Of a stretch of 64,000 nucleotides of DNA, positions 47,635 through 61,200 are shown in pieces. Where the stretch lies: positions 20,003,001 to 20,067,000 of the forward strand of contig NC_092680.1 in the NCBI RefSeq assembly GCF_964355755.1, read 5' to 3'. The stretch is from Antedon mediterranea (lineage: Eukaryota > Echinodermata > Crinoidea > Comatulida > Antedonidae). Both the position numbers and the translations under genes were made by a program. Under the pieces are notes generated by a model, which saw only the letters and a program-made list of their open reading frames with translations, made no database searches and was not told the DNA's origin. Each line of letters opens with the position of its first letter. Positions within the stretch are counted from its first letter, which is position 1.

Positions 47635-50600
47635 TTAGTGGAACAGTATTGATTCGCCAAGACATTTATCAGGAATCCATCCTTTTCTGTTGTCTGTAAG
47701 GTTTATGGCTTTCACCCAACCTATTGAAATATTAATAATAATGAGATGAAATAACACTTACGTGAATATTATGTTAACAGTATTAAAAATTTATTCAAAA
47801 AATGATTAACGACATTGTGTTCCGTCGTTTTACTTTCAAAATAACAATGTAATATTTATGTAAAAATAATGTTGGTACGGGAATACGTTCAGTACATAAT
47901 GTAGAAAGTGTGTTTTCCCTAAAAAACACCATTTACTGACTTGAAAATTTCAACTTGAGGTATTGTTTTAAAAAACCGTTAACTAGGTTCACATTGATCA
48001 GTACCTCAACATGTTTGAAAATGTTATACTAGCATACATACCGTTTAATCTATCAGTTATTTCTACCTTGTCACCAACATTGGCTTCTAGATTACCACTG
48101 TTACTCTCATGAAATTCTGTAGCAATCTTGTATTTTGGTCTACCTGGTTTGATAAGCCATAACATAATTATGTAGAGGAATAAGAATGTCTCAAAACATT
48201 AACATTTGTGTATTTTACAATACAATTAAATAAAACAATACATTTTCCAGGTTTAAAGTGTGTGAAACTATATAAATATCATATTAAACATTTGATCATA
48301 AAAATGCAAAACACAGCAAAAGAAAAGTAAATTGGTTCAAACAAAATCATCATTCTTATTATCATCTATGAACTATAAGCCACATAATTTCTATCAATCA
48401 CATGGTTTTTCAAAAAATACCGTATAAATCACTTACTCCAGGAAGCATACAGTTCCCCATCATCATCATCATCATCATCATCCATTAAAAAGGATTTCCT
48501 CCAAAACTCGAAACTTCTATAAAATAATTAAAGTTAGCAATAAACATGTCTTTCAGTCTTTTAGTTTACATGAACTGGTTCGTTTAGATATATTTTTGAA
48601 TATTGAATTGTTATTTGCATTTAAGGTTAATAGTTAACTTCATAACAATGTTTACCGATTTATGAAATGGAATTGTGTTTAACAATGTCCATGTATCGCT
48701 AGAGAACACGAAAGCTCAACTAACCTGTCATGCGAAGGTTCCCAACAGACATAATAATCCATTGATTTCCTTGATTGATTTCCTTCCTTATCCGTGTGCA
48801 TAACAATAAAAAACACATCCATTGACACACCTTTTTTCTTTGGTACTTTAAACGGATAGGTGTCACTTGATGGGTTCTGAAGCTTAACACAATTCTTGTT
48901 GGCACAGTCGATCAGATTATAGCAAACCCTAAAATAATCGAAACTCAAAATTAGTACTATAATTAATCAAGCATCGATACAGTGTATATTTGAGATATAA
49001 ATGATTTGTTTGTAAACATAATTTTAATGCATTATTAGTCTTTGTATTACTTGCTGTGCCATGTTTAAACATAATAATGTTATGATCTGAACATAATAAT
49101 AGGCGCCATCTCATGCAATAATAATAATATAATATTTTTCTAGATTGTTTTCAGTAATATGTTTGGATAAAATGTAAAGTAATATATTTGTGCTGTTGTT
49201 TATCAAAGAAGTAATTCTTTTAATTTGTTCAATAATTTAATGATAAAGACGTTGACGTACTATGCAATGGATGTACTGTATAATATTATGGTAAAGATAC
49301 AATTAGTACCATACAATGCATTTATTGAATTTATTAATTTTATTATCAGTGAACGGTTTAATTTAGTGAAATGCTTACTCATTTTGTATTTTGTGGTGCT
49401 TTTCGTCGATAAGCATCACCACTCGTTCAAATGTGACCAACTTTACATTGGATCCTATTTTTTCCCAGTCTTTGCTACCCCTTTTCTTTCTGGAATACAC
49501 TATGACGTCATTCCAAGTTTTAGCCCAACTCTCATTACTAATTTGTTTCTCCTTCTACGCATGAAAATATATGAATTGAATAATTACAATGCCGAGTGTT
49601 ATTTGCATGTATACATTAAACAACTGGTTTGCTTGATGCCTAACTAAAAGAAAAACAACTAAAAAGACGTAAGAATTCAACGCACCATCCGGTAAATTAC
49701 CCAGACACGACACATGATTATTTCAATCTATTATTAACAACAAACCAATTAGCAGCAAAACTGCTGAATTACATGGAATTTGTAGGAAATATATATAAAA
49801 CAAATATACAAATATTCACCGAAAAATACAAAAAAGCATTCATAACATAACACCTTTTGGTGTTTGGTGGAATGTACACCGCACTGACAACAATTGCGGC
49901 CACAGCAGTAGGTCACAGTGGTAGACGATGAAGACGTACACTCGTAGCTAGCAATACACATTACAATTTGTTGGGAACATTATTGTTAGGAAGGTATCTA
50001 CAAGTAGATTGTCTTTAACTTAAATGGCCACTCCTCTGTGTAAAACACTAAACTCGTTTACTGCAATACAATCATTATTTACTTTCCATGTTTTTCACCA
50101 ATATGTTAACATGTTTATATATTCAGCTACATACCACCTGTTAATTGCGAGTGCTACCACAGCAATTTCCAGTTATTTGGCCTGGGCAATTTTATTAAAA
50201 TTATCGTCAAATATTGTCCTAAATGTGTGCAAATCCTTATTCACAGTGCAACAATAATGATTTAATTTCGTAATACACAGTCACAAGAGAACAGTAATAG
50301 GAATTAAGCAAAAATTAATCCACGAGAGAAACAAATTATTGTTTTAGGTTTGTGCTTTTTATCATCTAATTGGTCGACCTTACAAACAAACCCAAAACTA
50401 ATAATTCCATAAAACTTCCTTAACAAATTTATATAGAATTGCTGCATAATTATTTGCTTTACCTCGGATAAAAGTACACCTTCACTTTCTTCAAATTTAA
50501 GCAGAATCTTTGATACATGTTTTTCTTCTCTCTCTTGTAATGTATTGTCTTGTTCTTTACACTCTCTTAAGATGTGTTTCATATATTGAGTGAGGTCATG

Positions 50601-53600
50601 AGCCAGTCTCACTACGTTTGCTTCCGGGTTGGAAGATACTGCTTCTTGAAATCTCTTAAAACAAAAATTACAATTATCAACAATTATATTAATTATCAAA
50701 TCTCACAACCGCAGCCTATGTCATACTTAAAAACACATTGCACACCACAACATACATCAATATTATATTATTATTTAATAATCCGTGGTAGGCCTACAAA
50801 AAACAACTTTCATATTTTAATACTAATAAAAAATAAAAAACAATCATAAACCTTGTTCATAATGTATACCGGACAAACGATATGAAAAAAATAATAGTGT
50901 AATCGATTGCATGTAGGCCTACATTTCTTTCTAATTAAGATCGGTAAACATAATGGTATGAAGATCATTTAATTGTAGACAAAGAGAGTAGCATTCGACC
51001 CATTACAGCATACCGGCATTATCTTAATACATTAATGATTTCAGATTTATTTCAACTGCCATTCGGGCACTGAATGCTTGTCAGTACGAAAGTGATGAAT
51101 GAATGATTCAATTTATCTTAAATATTTTGTCCTGGTGGTATTAGGCCTATATTTATACCTTACGAATGAAAATGTATGTATCTTACTTTGATGTGGTAGT
51201 TGAATTTGTCGATGAAAAAACACGGTGCAACCAACAGAAGATCCAAGGTGTCTTTCTTTGTGTCTTGCTTTTTTACTAATTTAACAAATAAATCATTTTT
51301 TCTCCTAAAAATATAAAATAAGTAGATGAGAGCATAACGCAAATAAGTATATTATCACGACGACTGGATGACATGGTATGATAATCATAAAATATTAATA
51401 ACTAATGATAACTTAAAAAGAAAAAAAAACAACACCGACAACAACAGTAATGTTATAAACATAAAGCACTGTTTACTGCGCTAAAAGACCAACAATCATT
51501 ATTGAAACAGGTGAGATTTTAATCACTTGAATTACTTTAGAAGATTATTTTACTATTTATCATATTTATTTTGTTTTGTTGTTACTGTTATTGATATTAA
51601 TACTTCTTATTACCTGATTGTTTTTAAGGGTCTCGGCTTAAAAAGCTTTGCTTATTTTGGGTTCCCTTTTCCATGACATTTTTTTATGACATAAATTATT
51701 TGTACATATACTTAGCTTTATAGAATAAATACATTTTGATAGATTATCATTAATGTATTTACTTGTGCAAAAAAAAAGCCTTGGGATAGGTATTATGGTT
51801 TGTTCTTTTAATAGATAAGACTTAAATCATTCTAACCTTAGATATGACAGTGTAAATTTTTGAAATCTAAAATTAACCGTATAATCCTTGAAACTTTCCA
51901 GATAATCAGTGGTTACAGCGTCAAGTAGAAGCTGACAAATCTGATCACCATCTGGCGAGTTGCATTTTTTCAAATTGCTCATTAGGCTGCAAATAAATGA
52001 AACCAAAGAATAAAAATGTTATAACCAAAATGTTTTTTTTTTTAAATGTGAAATTGTTCAAAATACATATTTTAAAAACAATTTATTCATTTATTTTTAT
52101 ATTTTATCGGAAGCCATGATATTTTTTATTCATAATATATTTACACACACGGAAAAAAAACTTGTTGTGCGTCATCCTGTGACGTCATGTCTTTTTTTGG
52201 ATACGAAGTTTGAGTGAAATCTTACTATAGTTACTGATTACACATACTTTTACCTCTGATATTTGACAATTTATAATTTGAATGCGAAAACTAAACTAAA
52301 CTATGCATATAATATAACATACTTATTAAGAAACTGAATAAGCTTTGGAATTCTCGCAAACAGTCTTCTATATTCTCCATCTTGTAAAATACCATTCTGC
52401 GGATTCAGTGCTGCGTTCGTGACGTAACGACTATTGAGGGTATTCAGGTCTTCTAAAGTTTTGCTCACAAAATTCACAAATTCACTAAAAATCTTTGTAA
52501 AAACATCTTAGACAATTACACGATTAATATTTTATTTTCATGATCGTTTTATAATATTCATTCACTTTGTGTATTTTTTTTCTTTCTAATTTTATTTATT
52601 TTGTTCAAATTATATTCGTAACTAACATACTGTAAAAACTTACTTGGTCTATCTTCTGCACGCTCCTGAATCATAAGATATAAAAAAATATATATAATTT
52701 TGATCCGTAAACAAAGAAAAAAAGATGTATGTGGTGTGTATCGGGCCTAGTTTATGAGTTACAACCTCTGTATACATTGGTACAAACGTTTAACCCGAGT
52801 TTGTTATTGGTTCTGATATTGTTTGATTACATTCAGTGGTGTAAATAAATTAAAATATTCACGCGTGGTTGAAGTCTGAAGTTGAACATTTTATTTGATT
52901 TAGTATCACTAATGGACTTCGATGTAATATATTACGGTTTTGACTTTGACATTATTTGTTTACTTTTAGTTACTCTACACATTGTCGCTAGAAGTCAGTA
53001 TAAAATTCAGCTACCCATTAGAATAATTAAACACTGCACAGATACAAACACATATTTATAATGTGGAGCACAATATATATATAATTTATAATGTAAATCT
53101 ATACTCACGGTTTACTTGAAGGAAACTTTTTGACTAATAAAAATATAATATGATACATTTAGTTTAATTGAAATACAATTATACTGTACGTCCATTGCTT
53201 CAAATTTAAATCAAATACAAAGAAAAAGAGAAGAGAAAATGCAAGTTACCTTCTTCGGTTTCCAAGCTGGGTGTAGGTGCGTCAACAGGCACATAAAATA
53301 TAGTGCCAGGTACACTGTACATAAAAAGGAGGTAGTTTAGCCTTATTGATTGGACGGATAGAACATCATTCAGACACAAAAGTAATAGAGATTATCATGT
53401 ATTTCATATGATTTTGTATAAATAAGGCATCAAAATTTTTGCAAAAAATATACCCTTTCTCTCTTTTTTCAAGTCTTTCTTTTCTTCGTTCCGACTTGAA
53501 GTTTACCATTATCTGGTATTCATTTTCTAACTGTTGTCCTATTTTCTTTGGTATCCAACCAACTTTCTTGTCGTGTATCCTCTCTACACGAAACATTGCT

Positions 53601-55223
53601 ACAAGATAAAAACATCCACAAGAGTTTAAAAAAACATAAAAGCAGACGTAACTTCACATTGCACAGGTACCGTATACTACCAAGATCAGCTAGAATATCA
53701 GCCTCCGAAATTATTCACAGATCACATTATTATTCACATTTATTTACAAAATTAGAATTACGAAAAATATTGGCCACAGAATCAACACGGAAAGACAGAA
53801 AAATCAAAGAATCCATAACATTAATAAAACACGATAATGAAGACAATACATTTGTCGTATTGCACGTCAATCTAATCTTAATCTTAAAATTTAGAATCAA
53901 TAATATATCAATATATATATAACCAAAAATGAATTACATTTACTACTAGCTAGCACTACGATTATGTTATATAACTATGATGAAAATTAAAAGAATACAC
54001 AAGTAAATTGAATTTTTTTTATCGATTAACCTAACAATTATTTGATAAATCTTGTTGAATTGTTTTTTACCTTTACCATCAATTTCTTCAACCACTTCTA
54101 CTTCATGTCCACCCTCAAATGTGATACCAGTTAATTGGTCAGTATAGCGTTTACGTATCTTATACTTTGGTCTACCTGAATATGTAATGTTTTTTATACT
54201 GATAAAAGCTGTAAGATGGTACATCACAGTAACACACATTTATTTAATTATAAATTCGAACGGTAACATTATGTTTTTGTAATAATTAGTAAAAACCCCC
54301 AAGCTCTAATTTCAATATCATATTATGCTTATAAAAAGCAGTAGGACTATCAAAACACAATGTGAAAGGAGTAGCCGAAAATAATACCACAATTTTTGAC
54401 AAATGCCTTAATTATTTTTTTTCTACAGAATGAAACATTAATAATTAATTAAATTCTAGTTTTAAATATTGTAAGATATTGCTACTTACTCCAATTTGTA
54501 TAGATACCACGTTCCGGAATTTTAATGGCATTTTCTCATGCATCCATTACACTATAAAAACAAAATTAATTTGCAGTTGAACATTTAATTTTCTAAAGCA
54601 ATTTTTAGTTTAAATGTAAAACAATATGTTTGCCAAATAAAAAGCATTGCGCAATTTTAAAAATAAGTTATAGGCTTACTATCACTGTATTATAGATAAA
54701 TAGAGGTAAATGCTAAAGTTACTTACTCATGTGTGACTTCATTTCCAGTAGGAGCTAATACGTATTTGTGTGTTGAATAGCTTGTCTTTGATTGTCTCTC
54801 GAGTTTGTAGAAGTACAAGATAAAGGCATGTGGATGTGGAGACGCTTTCTTTGGGAGTCTTTCAAAATCAACGTAGTTTCTGTTACAGCATTCCAGTAAC
54901 TTGTAGGGTTTACTTTTACTTTAAGATTAGATTAATAAAATAAAGTTTAAACACTGGTATACTTTTATTTAGTATAAAACGGGTCATCGACAGGGACCCT
55001 ACCTAAGAAACTTGAAAACACTCTAAACGGAACATATACTAGGATGCTAAGAGCCGTTCTTAACGTTTCATGGCAAGAGCACCTCCCGAACGCTCAGCTA
55101 TATGGGAATATACGCAAGATCACCGATGTCATCAAAGAAAGAAGAGTCCGCTTTGTTGGACACTCTTTCCGCAACAAAAGTGAACTGATAAGCGACCTTA
55201 TGCTCTGGATGCCATCACATGGG

Positions 55224-55276
<53 letters not shown>

Positions 55277-58200
55277 TGAAAGAGAAGGAGAAAGAGAAGG
55301 AGAAGGAGAAGAAGAGGAAGTGGTAGTGGTAGTAGTATTCCGGTAGTCTGGTGGAGGAACTGATCATTAAACAAGGGCTATTAGTAAGACATACGTTACA
55401 TACAAACATTAATATTAAATAATCAAAAGAATTTCAAGAATGTGTCCTAGACTACTCAAGTGCTACATCTTTTAAACAGCTTTTTATAGATGCGAGACCC
55501 AGACTTTCTTGCAATCTGTCTCAGACAGAATTAAAGCATTTGAGATGCGTGCTATGGAAGATTGTTTAAACATACCATGGTGAAAGATGGTATCGAATAG
55601 AAATGTATTGTTACAAGTTAAATAAGAAAGAGAGTTGTTAGTTGTTATTATAAAAAGAAAATGTATATTCATAATAATAAACGACAAGTAGTGTTGCAAC
55701 GATCCTTATTGAGGGACGAATAGAAGGTAAAAGAGAAAGAGGCAGACCTCGTAGGAAATAGATTGATGACATCAAAGAATGGATCAACACCAACAGTTGT
55801 GTAAGACAAGCATTTGATAGAGACGGTTGTCAAAGCATGACCTCCAACCTTCAACGTGAAAATGGAAGAAATTGGACCTGCCATAACCAGTGTTAGCTTT
55901 TCTGTAATTTCTGTAATTGTAAGTAAAATCGCAGGCGTCTGTGTTTTACTTGTACATTACCCCATAGATAAATAAGTGTAGTTACCTTTTCTTCTTTTCC
56001 TCCATTGTTGTCAGAAGAACGTTTTTTTCGAATACCACCAAGTAAACTCTGCTGTCAGAATAATCACTTCTACCGTATTTGGATTTCTTTGGCATACGTA
56101 CGTTCAATACAATCCCTTGTATTTCTGGGTAATCTTCAGCCAGTACTGAATAAACCTTGGACGATAGACGATTTAGGGTGATAATACAGGGACTTTACGA
56201 AACAGGACTGGAATAATATATACATGAGCTTTAATAAAGAGGGCGGAGCTAACCGTTAAATTCTGTCCTCTTAACTGTTTAAGGACGATAAAGAAGGTGG
56301 TCGTTATGTTGTATATCGTCAAAAGCTTATTTATACCGATATCATAGTAACAACTGTTAATGTACAATACTACAACGCTTGTGTAGTAAAACTTCCAGTT
56401 AATGTAGAAACAGCTTATGTAGTAAAAAAAACAGCACTAGTTAAAAAAGGTAGCATGTCAACAGCTAATGTAGTTACTGTTACTAAAATTGTACAAAACC
56501 TATCTATAAATTTGATTAGACGCATCTCTTTACTTATTATTGGCCCTATCCCTTCTCAAAATCGACCACCTCCTAAAAGCGACCATTTCGTAAAATACTA
56601 CATTCGTCAGCGATTACATAACGCAGCTAGGGACTCGATCATATACCGTATAGCCGACCAACAATACAAATGCTATAATAATAATCCATTACTCCCTAGA
56701 CAGAACATTATACCCAACAACTACAATATGAACTTTACTTCCTGAGAAATGATTCCACGTTCGTTCTTTGGTAACTCTATCTGTCCGATGATTCCTGACG
56801 AATGATTGGCATTCTTCTTTTTCTCATTCAATCTTGCTTTTGTGTTCTTCAACAGCTGTTGCGTTTCATGTGCCAAACGGCTCACAGTGTTAGTCTGGGA
56901 ATTAACGTCTGCTTCTTGTAATTTCTTTTACAAAATAGAAAGATTTATAAATATAGTGTGTAGCTATAAACAACATTAATCGTATTGCTTTTTGTTAAGA
57001 GCATTAAAACGGCCCTAGATGTTTTTATATATAAGCCTAAATATATTGTACCACATGTGTCTCAAATGAGCGAGTCACACGACGAATCTATACTACCACA
57101 CCTACAAAACATAGTTAAGCTAGTTTACACACCTGTAGATGATCTGCTAGTACATCAAACCAGTTATTAAGTTCTTTAAATCGTTCTTCCAGATCCGTAA
57201 ATGAATACTCTTTATTTGATTCAAACGTCAATTTTTGAAACAACATGTGACAGTCTGTCCGGTATTCCCTGAACAACAAAAAATTGTCAACAGTACTCTA
57301 TAACTTATTGTTATTAAATTACGTATTCCCATTATAAAAGTAGTATTCTATTAAAAACCTTAATGATGAAGATAGATAATCTGGTGATTATAGTACAGGG
57401 CGGAATTTAACTCTCACAAACAACAATGCCACAAGTAATAAATAAACAAAGATAGTTTTATCATTAAAAAAAACATGAACTGATTTGAAAGAATATAACC
57501 ATTGCATGTTACAAAGCCTATTGTTTTTATTTTTACCTTTAAAAAAAATATGTATGTAGGCTTTAGAATACAAATACAATGTTTTATATCTAAAAATCAA
57601 TGAAATGAAAAAAAAAGCAAATCTTACTTTACAAATGAAAGCAGATTCTGTCGAATATCCTGATTCAGATAGTAAAACTCAAAACATTTGAAGAAACGCT
57701 CCTGAAGCCAGTATTTCAACAACTTATACACTTCAACAACATCTTGAAATGCATACTTTAAATTCTCTATGAAGCTACAGAAGTAGGTTAGTTTTATTAA
57801 TAATGATAACAATTAAGTTACAAATTAACACTTATGTTAGTAAAAAGAAATTTAAATATAAATAAAAATATCCTGATTCAGGGAAACGACTCAAAATCAG
57901 AAAGATTTTTAAATACTGCAACTACATCTTTAAATGCGCTGTCATCCTAATCGCATATGAAGTTCAAACTGAATATCATGTCTACATCCAGAAACACTAT
58001 TATTAATTATTGTAATAATAGCACTAACAATTGTATGAATGATATAATTCTTACTATAATTAAAATATTTTAACATCATGCTTTAGCCTTTTCAATTAAA
58101 TACGTGTTTGAAAGTAGAATCATAGATATGAGACATCAAACACATTTTAACAAAACGAACAGAAGATGCAAGGTTTCGTACCTGGTAAGATCAGAATCAA

Positions 58201-61200
58201 TGTCATACAAATGAGAAAACATTTTTTGTTCACCGTCAGAGAAAAGTGTTTGGAATTCGTACATTTCCCGTGTTTCTCTCAAACGTACGTGTATCGACTT
58301 CATTTTATTAAATAAAGGTTCACATTCCTAAAACAAATAATATAATTATTGTAGTGAAAAGCTTGTTTGTGATTTTTGAAACACTTTGATGGAAAATGAT
58401 CCTTCTATATAAAGTGGGCCAACGTTAAGCCTTGTATACACTATAAAATTGTATGTGTCAAAAAACTGTGATGTTCCCATGTTAGTGCTATGTTTAAATA
58501 TGGAAGTGATATGACATCATCGTGTCCATATATGGGCATATCACATAACGTTTGATAGTGTAGACAAGGCTTTAGATGCGGTAGAAAATATGTTTTTTAA
58601 ATTTCTCCTTGGGGTGATTTCATGATGAAATGTGAAAAGATTATCAGGCATTAAATAATTGAATTGATTATAGTACTATTAAGCAGAGTTGTAACCTACT
58701 TTTATACACGTAGGTTCTTTTAACTCATCATATATCGCATTATGGTACGTTTCTGTAGTATTTTGCTCGTCATCCCATGTGTCTTGTTCCGATTCTGTCG
58801 GAGTCGGACTATCCGGCTCTTGCTGCTGTCGGTCTGTTGGTCCTGAGCATGGTAATTGAGTCGTTCCAGGAAATATAGCTGATTGTCGTAACTTGTCCTG
58901 AAGCTGCATAATAAGGTTTAACCATTTTAAAATTGTGTTGATATAATTAGGTTGCTCCGTTGCTAAAATAATATTGTATGCATAATAATATTATAGCAAT
59001 GTATTGGCAGTATCAAGATTCGTTTTTACAATTAGGGTATCATCGTTGAACTGTGCATTAAAATTAGGACCTTAGCAAATATTATGGTAATACATATTCT
59101 TTAAAGATGTATTGTCCCCCTGAAAAAAATAATTATTAAAAAAATTGTTTTTGAATATTCCATTTTAATATAACATGATAGTTATCCACTTTGACAAAAA
59201 ATTGGATCGAAAAAAATGTATTTACTGAAAAGAAAATGTAGTTTAAAGCAAAAAATGGTCAAATTGGCTGCCAGCCCATTGATTTTTGGTTGAATTTTAT
59301 CATTTATTTTGTCATTTTATAAGTAAAAACATGATTTTTTTTCGTTTTTTTCCAATTCAATCAATCAATCAATCAATCAAAGTAACATTTATTTCTCTTC
59401 TTCTCTTTCATAGAATATAAAAATTAACAGTAAATATGATTTAAATAAGAGGGGCAACATCCCTAAAAAAGCGAAGCTTGTGATTAACTTGATTAAAACT
59501 ACAAAATAACATATTCAATGTCTGATTTAATTAATTTTCATTTTTCATGTTTTTGGGGGACAATACATCTTTAAAAACACTGCTTTATTCTTACACGTAG
59601 AGCAAAAATTAAATTTTAAGCGAAAAAGTTACAATAAACTCAATATTTTTTACAAACACGCTACAACTTATTGTATAAAAATGTTTAAAACATTACCTCT
59701 TTTTGCAATGGTTGCTTTGGGACATCGGTGGTTAGTCTGTATGTATAATGAATAAATGGATAGATGATCATTACATCATAAAACTAAAATTAATTGTTAT
59801 TTTTTAAGTGTATCAATAAATAAATAACCAAGATTGTCATTATTATAGAAATCCAAATCCACCAAGAATAATATATTCCATCGACCAGCATTCATACAAA
59901 ATTCGTCTATTCATATTTCATGCAGTCCTATAAAAACTGACACATTATACCAAATACAATGTACCACCATCTACCAATATATGCCAAATCACAATCAATC
60001 TGGAACACAAACCATCTAATGAATACTAACACAGACAGTGAATTCATCTAACGTTATACTAATAATATAACCAACTTATTCGTCGACATTTTAGGTAGTT
60101 CTAAAATATTTCAAACCAATTTAAATCCGAGTTCATCAAATTCAATTATGACACAGTATAACTGTTTGCCTCTGGTCGGGGTCCATAGGCAAATGATAAT
60201 AAATAATTTGTTATTGAAACGGTTTGATAATTAATACATAAAACAACGTCGTAAACTAAAGGAGAAGGCTTCTCTAAATGGTAAATTATAATTTCAAATT
60301 TCAACTCGGCATTACTAGGCAAACATGCTGAAATTTCACCGAAGTTGATTCGTCCCAAGATGGCTTTAGGGCTAGAATACATTTTCTTTATTTTCTGTAG
60401 GTCCTTTTGCAGTTTTGAACGTTGTTAGTAGTTTGGTGGTTGGATCTGATAATATTAGGGCTTTAATGTTATTACACAATGGTCTCCCTCTGAATTTTAT
60501 AGTGTGATTTAATACTATTTATTGTACAGATGACAAGCAGTAGTAAACATTTTATATTTAAATTATATAAACTCCAGATTGGTCTCTTATGTATGACACT
60601 AATTTACTACACTCATTTAAGGATTATTGTTCTTTCTTACAATATGATTTTAGTATAAGGCAAAAAAACTTAGTTTTACATAACATTTGAACAAACAGGT
60701 AACTTCTATTTTGTATGCAGGGCATTTTTTAAAAATTAGTTACCCTATCAATTAAGAATAACTAGATCTTTGTTTATGACTACTGCTTTGTTTAATTTTC
60801 CAAGCACCATAATTTCTATAATAGATTTGACATTAACAAAAAACAAACAAAAAACATACCTTTTTGGAAAGTGTTCTGAAGAAGTTTCAGCTGATTGAAA
60901 ATGAGAGAAGAAAGAAAATGCGATGTCATTACTTCAAAATGCATGCAATGGGCTTATTGTGGACTATTATGGGACTATTGCACAATAAAATCATTACATC
61001 ATAAAACTAAAATTAATTGTTATTTTTTAAGTGTATCAATAAATAAATAACCAAGATTGTCATTATTATAGAAATCCAAATCCACCAAGAATAATATATT
61101 CCATCGACCAGCATTCATACAAAATTCGTCTATTCATATTTCATGCAGTCCTATAAAAACTGACACATTATACCAAATACAATGTACCACCATCTACCAA

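Noticed and set aside
55044-55409. Open frames with poly-Val and poly-Tyr runs
   Set aside because: Products of the GTA microsatellite; only the part before 55223 is meaningful, as a LINE relic.
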